From Streptomyces buecherae (GTDB lineage Bacteria; Actinomycetota; Actinomycetes; Streptomycetales; Streptomycetaceae): 64,000 nucleotides of DNA. This document shows positions 35,260 through 44,473 of this stretch, piece after piece. Numbering within the stretch: position 1 is the stretch's first letter; each line of letters opens with the position of its first letter. The translations under genes were made by a program, and so were the position numbers. Below the pieces are notes generated by a model, which saw only the letters and a list, made by a program, of their open reading frames with translations, searched no databases and had not been told where the DNA came from. The stretch spans positions 1,964,001-2,028,000 of the forward strand of contig NZ_CP060404.1 of NCBI RefSeq assembly GCF_014295035.1. Direction: 5' to 3'.

Positions 35260-35731
35260 ACGATGTGCGGCGCGTGGTGGGGGCGCTGGGCCCGCGGGAT
35301 GCGCCTTCCTCCTTCATCGGCTGACCGTGCGGGATGCGCCCAGGGCCTGGGCATCGCGGGTGTGCGGGGGCTTGCTCGGCGCACCGTCGCGCCGTCGGGG
35401 TCTGGGCCACGGGCCGCCGGCGCACCGTCGCGGCGACGGCGCGGTGCGGGGGCCGCGGGCGGGGCGGGGCGTTCGAGGTGGCGCCGGTGTCGGGCGATGC
35501 CGGCCTTGGACGGTGGGCGGGGCGCGCCGTACGTACCAACGACGCGGGCGGCGCCGAATCACGGTCCGCCGGCAGATCCCTGACGCCGGGGAACCGGGGA
35601 CCCGCGTTCGGCCGTCGTACGCGGCACCGGCATAGTGGGGGACCGCCCTCCGCCAGGGCGGTACATGACACCTACAGATCGCTTGTAGTCGCTTACCGAG
35701 CAGCCCGAACATTTCAGGGGGAGTTCCACCC
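35260..35731. other. Divergent region between siderophore operon and lipoprotein protease
   Basis: 472 nt holding the promoters of both genes. A short inverted repeat CTACA-GATCGCT-TGTAG (about 35670-35686) precedes the protease gene. I found no TTAGGTTAGGCTAACCTAA-like iron box. The part near 35330-35520 is extremely G+C-rich and shows no gene. Confidence 0.55.
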
Positions 35732-36952
35732 ATGCCATCCATGCGTCCATCCAGCTCTCGCCAGCGCGGCAAGCGGCGGCCATCGCGCGCCCGGAACTCC
35801 TCGTCCGCGCTGACCGTGGCGGCGCTGACCGCCGTCATGGCGCTCACCGTCGCCTCCTGTGGCCCCTCGGACGACGAGGGCAGCTCCACCCCGAGCTCGT
35901 CCGCCGAGCAGGGGTCGAACGAGTTGGCGCTGCCGACCGATCTGAACGACAAGCTCAAGGACCTCGGCCTCGACCTGGACAAGTGGAAGGACGGGGCCTG
36001 GAAGGACTTCGACAAGGAGTGGCTGCGCGAGGCAGGCGACTTCATCAACCCCATCATCGAGGACCTGTGGGACTCGGACCGGATGAAGGACGCCGAGGAG
36101 CCCGACCAGCCCGTCGAGGACGACATCGCCGACGACCAGGGTGTGACCGACCCCGAGCCGCAGCCGGTGAACGCGCAGCAGGTGCAGACCCCGTACAGCG
36201 CGAACGCGCCGGAGGCGGGGAAGGTCTTCTTCGACGGCCCCGAGGGCTCGATGGTCTGCTCCGCGACCGTGGTGAAGGACCCGGCGAACCCCGGCAAGTC
36301 CAACATGGTGTGGACCGCGGGCCACTGTGTGCACGCGGGCAAGGGCGGCGGCTGGTATCGCAACGTCATGTTCGTGCCCTCGTACAACGACAGCGGCCTG
36401 TCGGTGGCGGAGTTGGAGAACGCGCCCAAGGAGCAGATAGCGCCGAAGGGCCTGTGGTGGGCCGAGTGGGCGCAGACCTCCGACCAGTGGATCGAGCGGG
36501 GCGCCAAGGTGGGTGGCCAGGGCGCGCCGTACGACTTCGCCGTGTTGAAGGTCAAGCCGGAGGACGGCAGCGGCAAGTCGCTTGAGGAGACCGTCGGCGG
36601 GGCGCTGCCGGTCGAGTTCAACGCTCCGCCGGTGAAGTCGATCGCGGACATGACGGCCACCGGCTACCCGGCGGCCCCGCCGTTCGACGGCCAGTCCCTG
36701 CACCAGTGCACGGACAAGCCGGGCCGGCTCTCGCTGGACACCGCACAGCCGACGATGTACCGCATCGGCTGCCGGATGACCGCCGGTTCGTCCGGTGGTG
36801 GCTGGGTCGCCAAGGGCCAGGACGGCCAGCCGGCCCTGGTGTCCAACACCTCGATCGGCCCGGCCAACGCGGCCTGGCTGGCCGGCCCGCACCTGGGTGA
36901 CGAGGCGAAGGGCGTCTACAACGCGGTGAGCAAGAAGTTCGCCAACCGGTGA
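35732..36952 (+). CDS. Trypsin-like peptidase lipoprotein
   Basis: 406 residues. A basic N-terminus and hydrophobic segment end in the lipobox LTVASC (Cys 43), so the protein should be anchored outside the membrane. A charged, helical spacer (about 60-150, repeated KD/KW residues) leads to a serine peptidase domain. Its triad is His in VWTAGHCVH (about 194), Asp in APYDFAVLKV (about 268) and Ser in TAGSSGGGW (about 352). The domain resembles secreted V8/trypsin-type proteases of actinobacteria. GGGGGAG lies 10 nt before the ATG. Function unknown, perhaps envelope stress or protein quality control. Confidence 0.88.
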   Translation: MPSMRPSSSRQRGKRRPSRARNSSSALTVAALTAVMALTVASCGPSDDEGSSTPSSSAEQGSNELALPTDLNDKLKDLGLDLDKWKDGAWKDFDKEWLREAGDFINPIIEDLWDSDRMKDAEEPDQPVEDDIADDQGVTDPEPQPVNAQQVQTPYSANAPEAGKVFFDGPEGSMVCSATVVKDPANPGKSNMVWTAGHCVHAGKGGGWYRNVMFVPSYNDSGLSVAELENAPKEQIAPKGLWWAEWAQTSDQWIERGAKVGGQGAPYDFAVLKVKPEDGSGKSLEETVGGALPVEFNAPPVKSIADMTATGYPAAPPFDGQSLHQCTDKPGRLSLDTAQPTMYRIGCRMTAGSSGGGWVAKGQDGQPALVSNTSIGPANAAWLAGPHLGDEAKGVYNAVSKKFANR

Positions 36953-37034
36953 GCGTGAGCGCCGGGCGCGCACCCCAGTGGTGAGCGCCCGGCGCGTTCG
37001 GCCCGGCGCCTGGACGCACGGCGCCGGGCCGAGC

Positions 37035-37082
37035 GCGTTCCGAGCCAAGCGCGTTACGGACCGACCGCGTTACGGACCGAGC
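37035..37082. repeat. Three 16-bp tandem repeats
   Basis: Units GCGTTCCGAGCCAAGC, GCGTTACGGACCGACC and GCGTTACGGACCGAGC follow each other directly. The last two differ at one base. Confidence 0.85.
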
Positions 37083-37123
37083 GCGCGCGGCCGAGCCGCT
37101 GAGGGCCGTACGGGGTACGGCAG

Positions 37124-37166
37124 AGGGCCCGTTCCCTCCCCACGGAAGGGGGAGGAAACGGGCCCT
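37124..37166. terminator. Long bidirectional terminator
   Basis: AGGGCCCGTT-CCTCCCC pairs with GGGGAGG-AACGGGCCCT with one internal mismatch and a 6-nt loop, between convergent genes. Confidence 0.9.
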
Positions 37167-37297
37167 CGACGCGCTTTCGGACTCGCGCGGGCCGCACCGA
37201 GTCGGCCGTGACGGTGTCGCGCCGCGACGCTACGACTCAGGGCACCAGCCGGCCGAGGCGGTGACGCGGGTCAGCCGAGGAGACCGGGGCGGGCGGG

Positions 37298-38821
37298 TCA
37301 GGCGGTGATCGCCGGGTTGCCGGCGGAGCCCACGGGCACGTACGGCTGCAGTTCCGCCGCCAGTTCCGCGTGCACCCGGGCCTTGAGCAACGTGCCCTCC
37401 GAGGTGTGCTCCTCGGAGATCACCTCGCCCTCGGCGTGCGTGCGCGAGACCAGGCCACCGCGCGTGTACGGCACCAGCACCTCGATCTCGACGCTCGGCC
37501 TGGGCAGCTCCGCGTCGATGAGCGCCAGCAACTCCGCGAGGCCCTGTCCGGACCGCGCCGACACGGCGATCGCGTGCGGCTCGATGCGCAGCAGCCGTTG
37601 CAGCACCACCGGGTCCGCGGCGTCCGCCTTGTTGACCACCACGATCTCCGGCACGTCGACGGCGCCCACGTCCCGGATCACCTCGCGCACGGCCGCCAAC
37701 TGCTCTTCCGGCGCCGGGTGCGAACCGTCCACCACGTGCAGGATCAGGTCGGAGTCCGCGACCTCCTCCATCGTGGAGCGGAACGCCTCGACGAGGTGGT
37801 GCGGCAGGTGCCGTACGAATCCGACGGTGTCGGCGAGGGTGTAGAGCCGGCCGCTGGGCGTCTCGGCCCGGCGCACCGTCGGGTCCAGGGTGGCGAACAG
37901 TGCGTTCTCCACCAGCACGCCGGCGCCGGTGAGGCGGTTGAGCAGCGACGACTTGCCCGCGTTGGTGTAGCCGGCGATCGCGACGGACGGCACCTTGTGG
38001 CGCTTGCGCTCCTGCCGCTTGATGTCGCGGCCGGTCTTCATCTCGGCGATCTCCCGGCGCATCTTCGCCATCTTCTCGCGGATGCGACGCCGGTCGGTCT
38101 CGATCTTCGTCTCACCGGGACCACGGGTGGCCATACCGCCACCGCCGCCGCCACCCATCTGCCGGGAGAGCGACTGACCCCAGCCGCGCAGCCGCGGCAG
38201 CATGTACTGCATCTGCGCGAGCGCGACCTGCGCCTTGCCCTCACGCGACTTGGCGTGCTGGGCGAAGATGTCGAGGATGAGCGCCGTACGGTCGACGACC
38301 TTGACCTTCACGACGTCTTCGAGGTGGATGAGCTGACCGGGGCTGAGCTCACCGTCGCAGACGACGGTGTCCGCGCCCGACTCGAGCACGATGTCCCGCA
38401 GCTCCTGGGCCTTGCCGGAGCCGATGTAGGTGGCCGGGTCGGGCTTGGGGCGGCGCTGGATGACGCCGTCGAGAACCAACGCGCCCGCCGTCTCGGCGAG
38501 TGCCGCGAGCTCCGCGAGGGAGTTCTCGGCGTCCTGCATGGTGCCGGAGGTCCAGACGCCGACCAGCACCACGCGCTCCAGACGGAGCTGCCGGTACTCG
38601 ACCTCGGTGACGTCTTCCAGCTCGGTGGACAGGCCCGCCACGCGACGCAGAGCGGCCCGCTCGGAGCGGTCGTACTGCTCGCCGTCGCGCTCCTCGTCGA
38701 TCTCGTAGCTCCAGGCAACGTCCTCTTCCATCAGGGCGTCGGCCCGAAGGTTCTCGGGAAGGCGCTGCCGGTCCGAGGAATCCGCGGCGGGGAACGACTG
38801 CTGCTGGGAAGGGGTTGTCAT
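37298..38821 (-). CDS. hflX: Ribosome-associated GTPase HflX
   Basis: 507 residues. The N-terminal domain (about 65-190: TSGTMQDAENSLAELAALAE region, YIGSGKAQELRD) binds the ribosome. A coiled linker with GGGGGGGMATRGPGETKIE precedes the GTPase domain: G1 GYTNAGKSSLLNRL, G3 DTVGFVRHLP and G4 NKAD. The protein splits stalled ribosomes under stress. ATG at 38821 has AAGGA 4 nt upstream; the frame is open further, but the family start fits here. It lies on the same strand as rshA, 341 nt away. Confidence 0.95.
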   Translation of the reverse strand: MTTPSQQQSFPAADSSDRQRLPENLRADALMEEDVAWSYEIDEERDGEQYDRSERAALRRVAGLSTELEDVTEVEYRQLRLERVVLVGVWTSGTMQDAENSLAELAALAETAGALVLDGVIQRRPKPDPATYIGSGKAQELRDIVLESGADTVVCDGELSPGQLIHLEDVVKVKVVDRTALILDIFAQHAKSREGKAQVALAQMQYMLPRLRGWGQSLSRQMGGGGGGGMATRGPGETKIETDRRRIREKMAKMRREIAEMKTGRDIKRQERKRHKVPSVAIAGYTNAGKSSLLNRLTGAGVLVENALFATLDPTVRRAETPSGRLYTLADTVGFVRHLPHHLVEAFRSTMEEVADSDLILHVVDGSHPAPEEQLAAVREVIRDVGAVDVPEIVVVNKADAADPVVLQRLLRIEPHAIAVSARSGQGLAELLALIDAELPRPSVEIEVLVPYTRGGLVSRTHAEGEVISEEHTSEGTLLKARVHAELAAELQPYVPVGSAGNPAITA

Positions 38822-39162
38822 TGGATCCTTACGTCGTGTGAGAACGGTCAGTGTCGATAACGCTCGACCGGCCCGAACGATTCCCGGGCCGCCACCGCGT
38901 CGACACATCGATGGTCCCACGCACCGTCGCGAGGGTCACCCGGGTTTTGTCCGCTATCCCGGTACACGGGGCGGGGCCGCACGGCCGCCGGGGCGCACGG
39001 GGTGCCGGGGCGGGGCAGCCGGGCCGCACGGGGCGCCGGGACGCACAGGGCGCCGGGGCGGGCCGCGCGGCTGGCCGGTTGACGGGGTCGGCGGCGGCAG
39101 CGCCGACGAAACGTTACTGGCGGCTACGGCGCGCGACGCTCCCGCCCGAGCGGGGACGCTCG
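38822..39162. other. rshA-hflX intergenic region with 17-bp repeats
   Basis: 341 nt containing the hflX promoter. Three 17-bp units of the form CGCACGGGGYGCCGGGR occur at 38994-39010, 39025-39041 and 39042-39058, the last two in direct tandem. They share the CACGGGG core with the heptamer family found elsewhere in the window. No gene is seen. Confidence 0.7.
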
Positions 39163-42100
39163 CTAGAGCCCCGCCGCCGCGAGCTCGTGCCCCGCGCGCA
39201 CGACGTCGTACACGCTCGGCACCTGGCGCATCGCGCGCATCAGGACCGGCAGCCGGCCGGCATCGGGGAGTTGCAGCGTGTACGTGTGCCGCACCCGCTG
39301 CTCGTACGGCGGCTCGACGGCCGCGGAGATGACCTCGGCGCCCTGTGCCGCGATGACCTCAGTGAGGTCGGCGAGCAGGTGGGGTCGGCTGAACGCCTCG
39401 GCGCACAGCGTCACGCGGTACCCGACCGGCGCCGCGTCGGCGTCGGTCTGCCAGCGCACGGTGACCGGTTGCCGCCCGGCCTCGGTCATCCGCGCCACGG
39501 CCGGGCACGGCACCCGGTGCACGGTCACCGCCCGGCCCCGTACCGCGAACCCCGTGACCTCGTCGGGCGGCACCGGCGTACAACACCCGGCCAACCGCAC
39601 TGTCGCGCCGGGCTGGTCTACGACCACACCGAGGCTCCGCCGCCTGGCGGGGGTCGTGCCCGGCGGTGCGACCGTGGCGGGCCGCGCGGGCGAGGCGACC
39701 GTCCGCACCGTGGCGCCGGCATCCGCGCCCACGTCCGTGTCCGTGTCCGCTGGAGCATCGGCCTCGTCACGGGCGGCGGCATCGGTTGCCGACTCGGCCG
39801 CTCCTGCCCCGTGTGGTGCCGTGGCGAACCGTTGCGCCTCGGGCGCGGACCGCGCGTCGGCGGTCTCCCGGTCGCCGCCTCGGTCACGCGGCCCGACGGC
39901 GGCGGCCCCGCGCTGCTCGGCCGCTACGGGCGCGTTCGCGGGCGGCGGCTCCGTCTCGTTCAGCGGAGAGCCGCCGATGAGGATCGCGGGCGGGGCAGGC
40001 GTGTCGGGGCGAGTGGTTGGGGCGTGGGGGGTGGCGGTGTCGGTCGCCGCGACGGGGCCGCCCGGTGGCCCGTCGGCGCCCGGGACGGAGCGTGAGCCGG
40101 CGCCCGGGGCCGTGTCGTCGCCGGCGGCCGAAGCGGCTGGCTGCTCGGCACGCGCGGCGGCCGGCGGCACGAGGTCGGTGCCGGGCGACTGGGGCTCGGA
40201 GCCGGCCGGAGTGCCGGGGGTGGCGCCCGGTGCCCCGTCGGTGCCGCCGGTCGGCGCACCGGTGGCCGAGGCGTCGGCCTGCGCGGCGCGGACCGCCGCT
40301 GCGCGGCCCCGTGCCCCGTGCCCCGTGTCGTCGTCGGCGCTCCGCGCCCCGTGCGCCGCGCCCGGTGCCCCGTGCCCCGTTGCGGCGCCTTCCGTCGTCC
40401 CGCGCTCCGTGGGGGGCTGGATGCCAGGCCGCTGGGCCTCGTCCGTCGCGGGGCCGCCGTCCGGCCCGTAGGCCGCCGTCGCCTGCTCCGTGGTGTCCCG
40501 TCGCGCTACGAACGGCTCCCCCACGCCGGGCGCCGTGGTGCCCGGGCGGCGCGCGTCCGCCTGTGTGCTGTCCGCCTGCGTGCCGTCCGCATCCGGCGCG
40601 TCGGGGGCGGGGGCGGCTGCACCGTGGGCGGGGTGGGGCTCGGTCGGCGGGGTGGGAGGCGTCGGCCGGTCCGGCGAGGCGGCGTGGGCGGCGAGCCAGT
40701 GCGTGATGGCGATGCGTGCGGCGGGCGTACGCGCGTGGGTCAGCCATTCCGGCGAGGGTCCGGACGACGCGGCGTCGCGCCCTGTCGCCATGAGGAACTG
40801 CACGCTGTCCCCGTCGCGCAGTCTCGTGCTGAGCGTGACGAGACGGCCGTTGACCCGGGCGCCCACGCAGGAGTGACCGACCGCCCCGTACCGGGCGTAC
40901 ACGGCGTCCACGCAGCTCGCCCCGTCCGGCACGCTGAGGACGGTGCCGTCGGCCCCGAACACGGTGATCTCCCGGTCCTGGGCGAGGTCGTCACGGAGCG
41001 AGGACCAGAAGGCGTCCGTGTCCGAGACGGCGCGCTGCCAGTCCAACAGTCGGGACAGCCAGCCCGGCCGCGTCGGGTCCGCCCGCTCTCCGTCCACGCC
41101 CTCGCCGAGGCCGCTGGGCGCCCCGCCGTCGCCCGCCCCCCCGTCCGTAGCCTGGGCCGCGCCTGGTTCCGTGACGTCCGCCTCCGCCCCGTCCGCCGCG
41201 GCGGCGTACGGGTTGCCGAGTGCCACCACTCCCGCCTCGGCGACCTTGTGCATCTGCTGGGTACGGATGAGCACCTCGATGACCTTGCCGCCCTCGCCCG
41301 CGACGGCGGTGTGCAGCGACTGGTAGAGGTTGAACTTCGGTACGGCGATGAAGTCCTTGAACTCCGAGATGACCGGCGTGAAACACGTGTGCAGTTCGCC
41401 CAGGACCGCGTAACAGTCGGCGTCCTCACCGACGAGCACCAACAGCCGCCCCAGGTCGGCCCCGGACAGCTCGCCGCGTTTGCGGCGCACCCGGTACACG
41501 GAGACGATGTGCCGTGGGCGTACCAGCACCTCGGCCGCGATGCCCGCGTCGTTCAGCACCGCGCGGACGCCGCGTGCGGTCTCGGCCAGCGGGTCGGGGC
41601 GGGTGGCGTGCTCGGCGACGAGGTCGCGGGTGCGGGCGTACTCGTCCGGGTGCAGGATCGCGAAGACCAGGTCCTCCAGCTCGGTCTTGAGGGCCTGCAC
41701 CCCGAGCCGCTCGGCCAGCGGGATCAGCACGTCGCGGGTGACCTTGGCGATGCGGGCCTGCTTCTCCGGGCGCATGACGCCGAGCGTGCGCATGTTGTGC
41801 AGCCGGTCGGCGAGCTTGATCGACATGACGCGCACGTCGTTTCCGGTGGCGACGAGCATCTTGCGAAACGTTTCGGGCTCGGCCGCGGCGCCGTAGTCGA
41901 CCTTCTCCAGCTTCGTGACGCCGTCGACGAGGTAGCGGACCTCCTCGCCGAACTCCTCCCGCACCTGATCGAGCGTCACCTCGGTGTCCTCGACCGTGTC
42001 GTGCAGGAGGGAGGCGGTCAAGGTCGTGGTCTCGGCGCCGAGTTCGGCCAGGATGAGGGTCACGGCCAGGGGGTGTGTGATGTACGGCTCGCCGCTCTTG

Positions 42101-42351
42101 CGCATCTGCCCGCGGTGCGAGGACTCGGCGAGCACGTACGCCCGCCGCAACACGTCCAGATCCGCCCCGGGGTGGTGGGTCCGGTGCACCTTGGCCACGT
42201 GCTCGATGGCGTCCGGCACCCGGCCGCGCGGCGCCGGTCCCAACAGGGCCGCGCGGCCGAACCGGCGGAGGTTGCGCAGGTCGATGAGCGGGCGGCCACG
42301 CCTCCGGCCGAACGAACCCGGTTCTGCTGGGTTAGTGGCCTCTGCGCTCAT
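39163..42351 (-). CDS. rshA: RelA/SpoT homologue RshA, with large insertion
   Basis: 1062 residues, about 300 longer than usual. The HD hydrolase domain is intact (SSHRGQMRKSGEPYITHP, LLHDTVEDT, about 75-125). The synthetase domain follows (about 250-370: RPRHIVSVYRVRRKRG, EFKDFIAVPKFNLYQSLHT, IEVLIRTQQMH). Next is a TGS domain (about 475-545), and the protein ends with a CC/ACT region (GCCTPVPPDEV, SRPHLLADLTEVI, about 905-1062). Between TGS and ACT lies a 345-residue Ala/Pro/Gly/Asp-rich insertion (about 557-902) containing heptamer-derived peptides such as HGARSADDDTGHGARG. The ATG at 42351 follows GGAGGTGCCC, an ideal ribosome binding site. It makes or degrades (p)ppGpp; it is the second RSH of Streptomyces, besides RelA. 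Confidence 0.93.
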   Translation of the reverse strand: MSAEATNPAEPGSFGRRRGRPLIDLRNLRRFGRAALLGPAPRGRVPDAIEHVAKVHRTHHPGADLDVLRRAYVLAESSHRGQMRKSGEPYITHPLAVTLILAELGAETTTLTASLLHDTVEDTEVTLDQVREEFGEEVRYLVDGVTKLEKVDYGAAAEPETFRKMLVATGNDVRVMSIKLADRLHNMRTLGVMRPEKQARIAKVTRDVLIPLAERLGVQALKTELEDLVFAILHPDEYARTRDLVAEHATRPDPLAETARGVRAVLNDAGIAAEVLVRPRHIVSVYRVRRKRGELSGADLGRLLVLVGEDADCYAVLGELHTCFTPVISEFKDFIAVPKFNLYQSLHTAVAGEGGKVIEVLIRTQQMHKVAEAGVVALGNPYAAAADGAEADVTEPGAAQATDGGAGDGGAPSGLGEGVDGERADPTRPGWLSRLLDWQRAVSDTDAFWSSLRDDLAQDREITVFGADGTVLSVPDGASCVDAVYARYGAVGHSCVGARVNGRLVTLSTRLRDGDSVQFLMATGRDAASSGPSPEWLTHARTPAARIAITHWLAAHAASPDRPTPPTPPTEPHPAHGAAAPAPDAPDADGTQADSTQADARRPGTTAPGVGEPFVARRDTTEQATAAYGPDGGPATDEAQRPGIQPPTERGTTEGAATGHGAPGAAHGARSADDDTGHGARGRAAAVRAAQADASATGAPTGGTDGAPGATPGTPAGSEPQSPGTDLVPPAAARAEQPAASAAGDDTAPGAGSRSVPGADGPPGGPVAATDTATPHAPTTRPDTPAPPAILIGGSPLNETEPPPANAPVAAEQRGAAAVGPRDRGGDRETADARSAPEAQRFATAPHGAGAAESATDAAARDEADAPADTDTDVGADAGATVRTVASPARPATVAPPGTTPARRRSLGVVVDQPGATVRLAGCCTPVPPDEVTGFAVRGRAVTVHRVPCPAVARMTEAGRQPVTVRWQTDADAAPVGYRVTLCAEAFSRPHLLADLTEVIAAQGAEVISAAVEPPYEQRVRHTYTLQLPDAGRLPVLMRAMRQVPSVYDVVRAGHELAAAGL
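40306..40381. repeat. Heptamer cassette inside rshA
   Basis: Copies of GCCCCGT (four in a row at the left end) surround CCGTGTCGTCGTCGG and CGCTCCGCGCCCCGTG. The reading frame of rshA is kept. A closely related cassette lies inside another gene at 47054-47122. Confidence 0.85.
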
Positions 42352-42572
42352 GGGCACCTCCGGCGGCGTCGACCGGCGATGGCAGCGCGACTGCCGGGGC
42401 GGTCGGCCCCCAGGCCCCGAGTGGGCGCCCGTGCCGGTGCTTGATGCTATCGAGCCCATCACGCGCCATCGAACCGCTCTCGTCGAGCGTGAACCAGATC
42501 ACCCATTCGAGCGAGCGGAATGAGGCGATGTTTCGCCCATGGGTGGTGACGGGAAGTCTGCGAGGTTGCCCC

Positions 42573-42599
42573 GGCTACGGGGCGACTCGCCCCGTAGCC
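42573..42599 (-). terminator. dapF terminator
   Basis: GGCTACGGGGCG pairs perfectly with CGCCCCGTAGCC over ACT, 22 nt after the dapF stop and upstream of rshA. Confidence 0.85.
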
Positions 42600-42620
42600 C
42601 CGCCGCCACCGCCGTGGTGA

Positions 42621-43556
42621 CTACGCGGCGCCGTCCGCAAGGGCGCCCCGCAGCCACCCGGGCTCCAGGGTTCCCTCGCCCACGATCACGGCGGGCCCCG
42701 TCATCTCCACGCTGCCATCCGGCAGCTCGGCGATCGTCAGCCGCCCGCCGGGGACGTCCACGGTGTACGTGACGGGGTGGCCGAGCACCGCGGGGTCCAG
42801 GCCGTCGCGGCGGGCGGCGGCCACCATGACGGCGCAGGCACCGGTGCCGCAGGACCGGGTCTCCCCCGCGCCCCGTTCGTGCACGCGCATGGCCACGTGG
42901 CGCGGGCCGCGCTCCACCACGAACTCGACGTTGACACCGTCCGGGTACACCGAGGCGGGCCGCACGTCCGGCGCGGTGAACAGGTTGCCGGCGTCGGCGA
43001 GGTCGCCGACGAACGCGACGGCGTGCGGGTTGCCCATGTTCACGTTGCGCGCCGGCCAACTCAGCCCACCCACCGAGACGGTGACCTCCGCGTCCGGCCC
43101 GTCCGGCAGCAGGGCCCGCCCCATCGCCACCGTGATGCCACCCTCGGCACCCTCCTGGCCGCGCGGGTCGGAGGCGGGTGCGGCCTTGGCGATGTGCGCC
43201 CGGCGCACGCCCGCGCGGGTGGCGATGGCCAGGTCTCCCGCGTCGACCAGCCCGGCGTGCCGCAGGTAGCGCGCGAAGACCCGCACGCCGTTGCCGCACA
43301 TCTCGGCGATGCTGCCGTCCCCGTTGCGGTAGTCCATGAACCACTCGGCGTCGGCGGCCATCGACCGCGCCTCGGGGTGCGCGGCCGACCGTACGACGTG
43401 CAGCACCCCGTCGCCCCCGATGCCCGCGCGCCGGTCACACAGGCGCGCCACGGCCGCCGCCGACAGCTCCAGCCGGTTGTCCGGATCGGGGACGATCACG
43501 AAGTCGTTCTCGGTGCCGTGCCCCTTGAGGAACGGAAGCCGCTCTGCGGTACTCAT
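42621..43556 (-). CDS. dapF: Diaminopimelate epimerase
   Basis: 311 residues. It converts LL- to meso-diaminopimelate for lysine and peptidoglycan, using two cysteines. Both catalytic segments are clear: AEMCGNGVRVFARYL (about 85) and RSCGTGACAVMVAAA (about 230). KGHGTENDFVIVPD at the start and NMGNPHAVAF (about 172) complete the family pattern. A short insertion PASDPRGQEGAEGG lies between. Streptomyces uses LL-diaminopimelate in peptidoglycan, so the enzyme mainly serves lysine synthesis. Start ATG 43556; a strong hairpin lies 20 nt upstream. Confidence 0.96.
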   Translation of the reverse strand: MSTAERLPFLKGHGTENDFVIVPDPDNRLELSAAAVARLCDRRAGIGGDGVLHVVRSAAHPEARSMAADAEWFMDYRNGDGSIAEMCGNGVRVFARYLRHAGLVDAGDLAIATRAGVRRAHIAKAAPASDPRGQEGAEGGITVAMGRALLPDGPDAEVTVSVGGLSWPARNVNMGNPHAVAFVGDLADAGNLFTAPDVRPASVYPDGVNVEFVVERGPRHVAMRVHERGAGETRSCGTGACAVMVAAARRDGLDPAVLGHPVTYTVDVPGGRLTIAELPDGSVEMTGPAVIVGEGTLEPGWLRGALADGAA

Positions 43557-43575
43557 CCTTCGATCCTACGGCGCC

Positions 43576-43605
43576 GCCGTCACCGGTGCCGGCGCCGGTG
43601 ACGGC
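43576..43605 (-). terminator. Hairpin just upstream of dapF
   Basis: GCCGTCACCGG and CCGGTGACGGC are perfect 11-bp arms around TGCCGGCG. It could end the upstream membrane protein transcript or act in the dapF leader. Confidence 0.65.
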
Positions 43606-43663
43606 CCCACGGAGCACGGAGCGTCCACGTCGCCCGAGCGCACGGGGCGGCGCCTCCGTACCC

Positions 43664-43705
43664 GGGGACGGGGCACGGGGCGCGGGGCGCGGGGCACGGG
43701 GCGGT
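43664..43705. repeat. Degenerate heptamer run
   Basis: Six consecutive 7-bp units of the form GGGCACG, GGGCGCG or close variants, the reverse complement of the GCCCCGT family. Confidence 0.8.
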
Positions 43706-43894
43706 GGTCTCGCGCGCAGGCGCGGGGCACGGGGCAGCGATGCGCGCGGGCACGGGGCAGGGCGCATGGGGCACGGGGCAGCGGCGCCGTCGGCGGCCGC
43801 GGCGTATGGGGCACGGGGCGGCCCTCGGACCTCGCGGTCCGTATGGCGTGGGGCGTACGGGGCGGAGCGCGGGAGCGAACCGGTGGAGCGGCGG

Positions 43895-44365
43895 CTAGCG
43901 CAGGCGGGCGACGCGCCAGATGGCCAGCGCGGCGAGGAGGGCGACGATGGCGACGTAGGCGATCACGTAGCGCCAGTCGGCCTTGCGGCCCGAGCCGCGC
44001 GGCGGCAGGCCGGGCCAGGTGTAGCCGACGCGGCGGGCGGCCATCAGGCCCCAGCCGGCCGCGCAGCAGCTCAGCAGCAGGCCGAGCATGGAGACCACCG
44101 CGCCGCCATCGCCGAACTCGAAGGCAAGTGGGAAGGCGAACATCAGCGAACCGAGGGTGGCGAGCCCGACGATGGGCGCGATCTGCCAGACCCTCAGCCG
44201 GCGCGGCGGGCGCAGGTCGCGGAAGGACTCCGGTTCGCCCAGCGGTGCGTCGTCGCCCAGCGCGTCCGGTCCGTCCGGGGTCAGCGCCTCGGACTCCTCC
44301 GACGCGAGCGGCTCCGCTTCGTCGCGCGGCGGCGTCTCCGCTGTGTCCCGAGGGCTGGCCTCCAT
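43895..44365 (-). CDS. Small membrane protein
   Basis: 156 residues. The first 60 are acidic (EEAEPLASEESEALTPD-like stretches) and cytoplasmic. Three hydrophobic segments follow: WQIAPIVGLATLGSLMFAFPL, VVSMLGLLLSCCAAGWGLM and YVIAYVAIVALLAALAIW (each a possible membrane span). No catalytic motif. ATG at 44365 has GGAGGG 9 nt upstream; an ATG at 44386 is less likely. It lies between miaA and dapF on the same strand. Function unknown; similar proteins are usual at this place in Streptomyces, as far as I recall. Confidence 0.8.
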   Translation of the reverse strand: MEASPRDTAETPPRDEAEPLASEESEALTPDGPDALGDDAPLGEPESFRDLRPPRRLRVWQIAPIVGLATLGSLMFAFPLAFEFGDGGAVVSMLGLLLSCCAAGWGLMAARRVGYTWPGLPPRGSGRKADWRYVIAYVAIVALLAALAIWRVARLR

Positions 44366-44473
44366 CGCCGTACGCCCTCCCCACATTCGACATCACGGCA
44401 CGATCGAAGCTCGATGATGGCACGATCGCAGCGGCCTCCAGGACGCACGGAGCGTCCCGATGCCATCACGTGA

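Larger units (their letters stand above)
36953..37297. other. Convergent intergenic region with repeats and terminator
   Basis: 345 nt between the protease stop and the hflX stop. It carries three 16-bp tandem units (37035-37082) and the strong terminator at 37124-37166. No gene is seen. Confidence 0.7.
43557..43894. other. Intergenic region with degenerate heptamers
   Basis: 338 nt between the membrane protein stop and the dapF start. A hairpin lies at 43576-43605, and runs of GGGCACG/GGGCGCG heptamers at 43664-43705 and more scattered copies to about 43825. No gene is seen. Confidence 0.7.
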
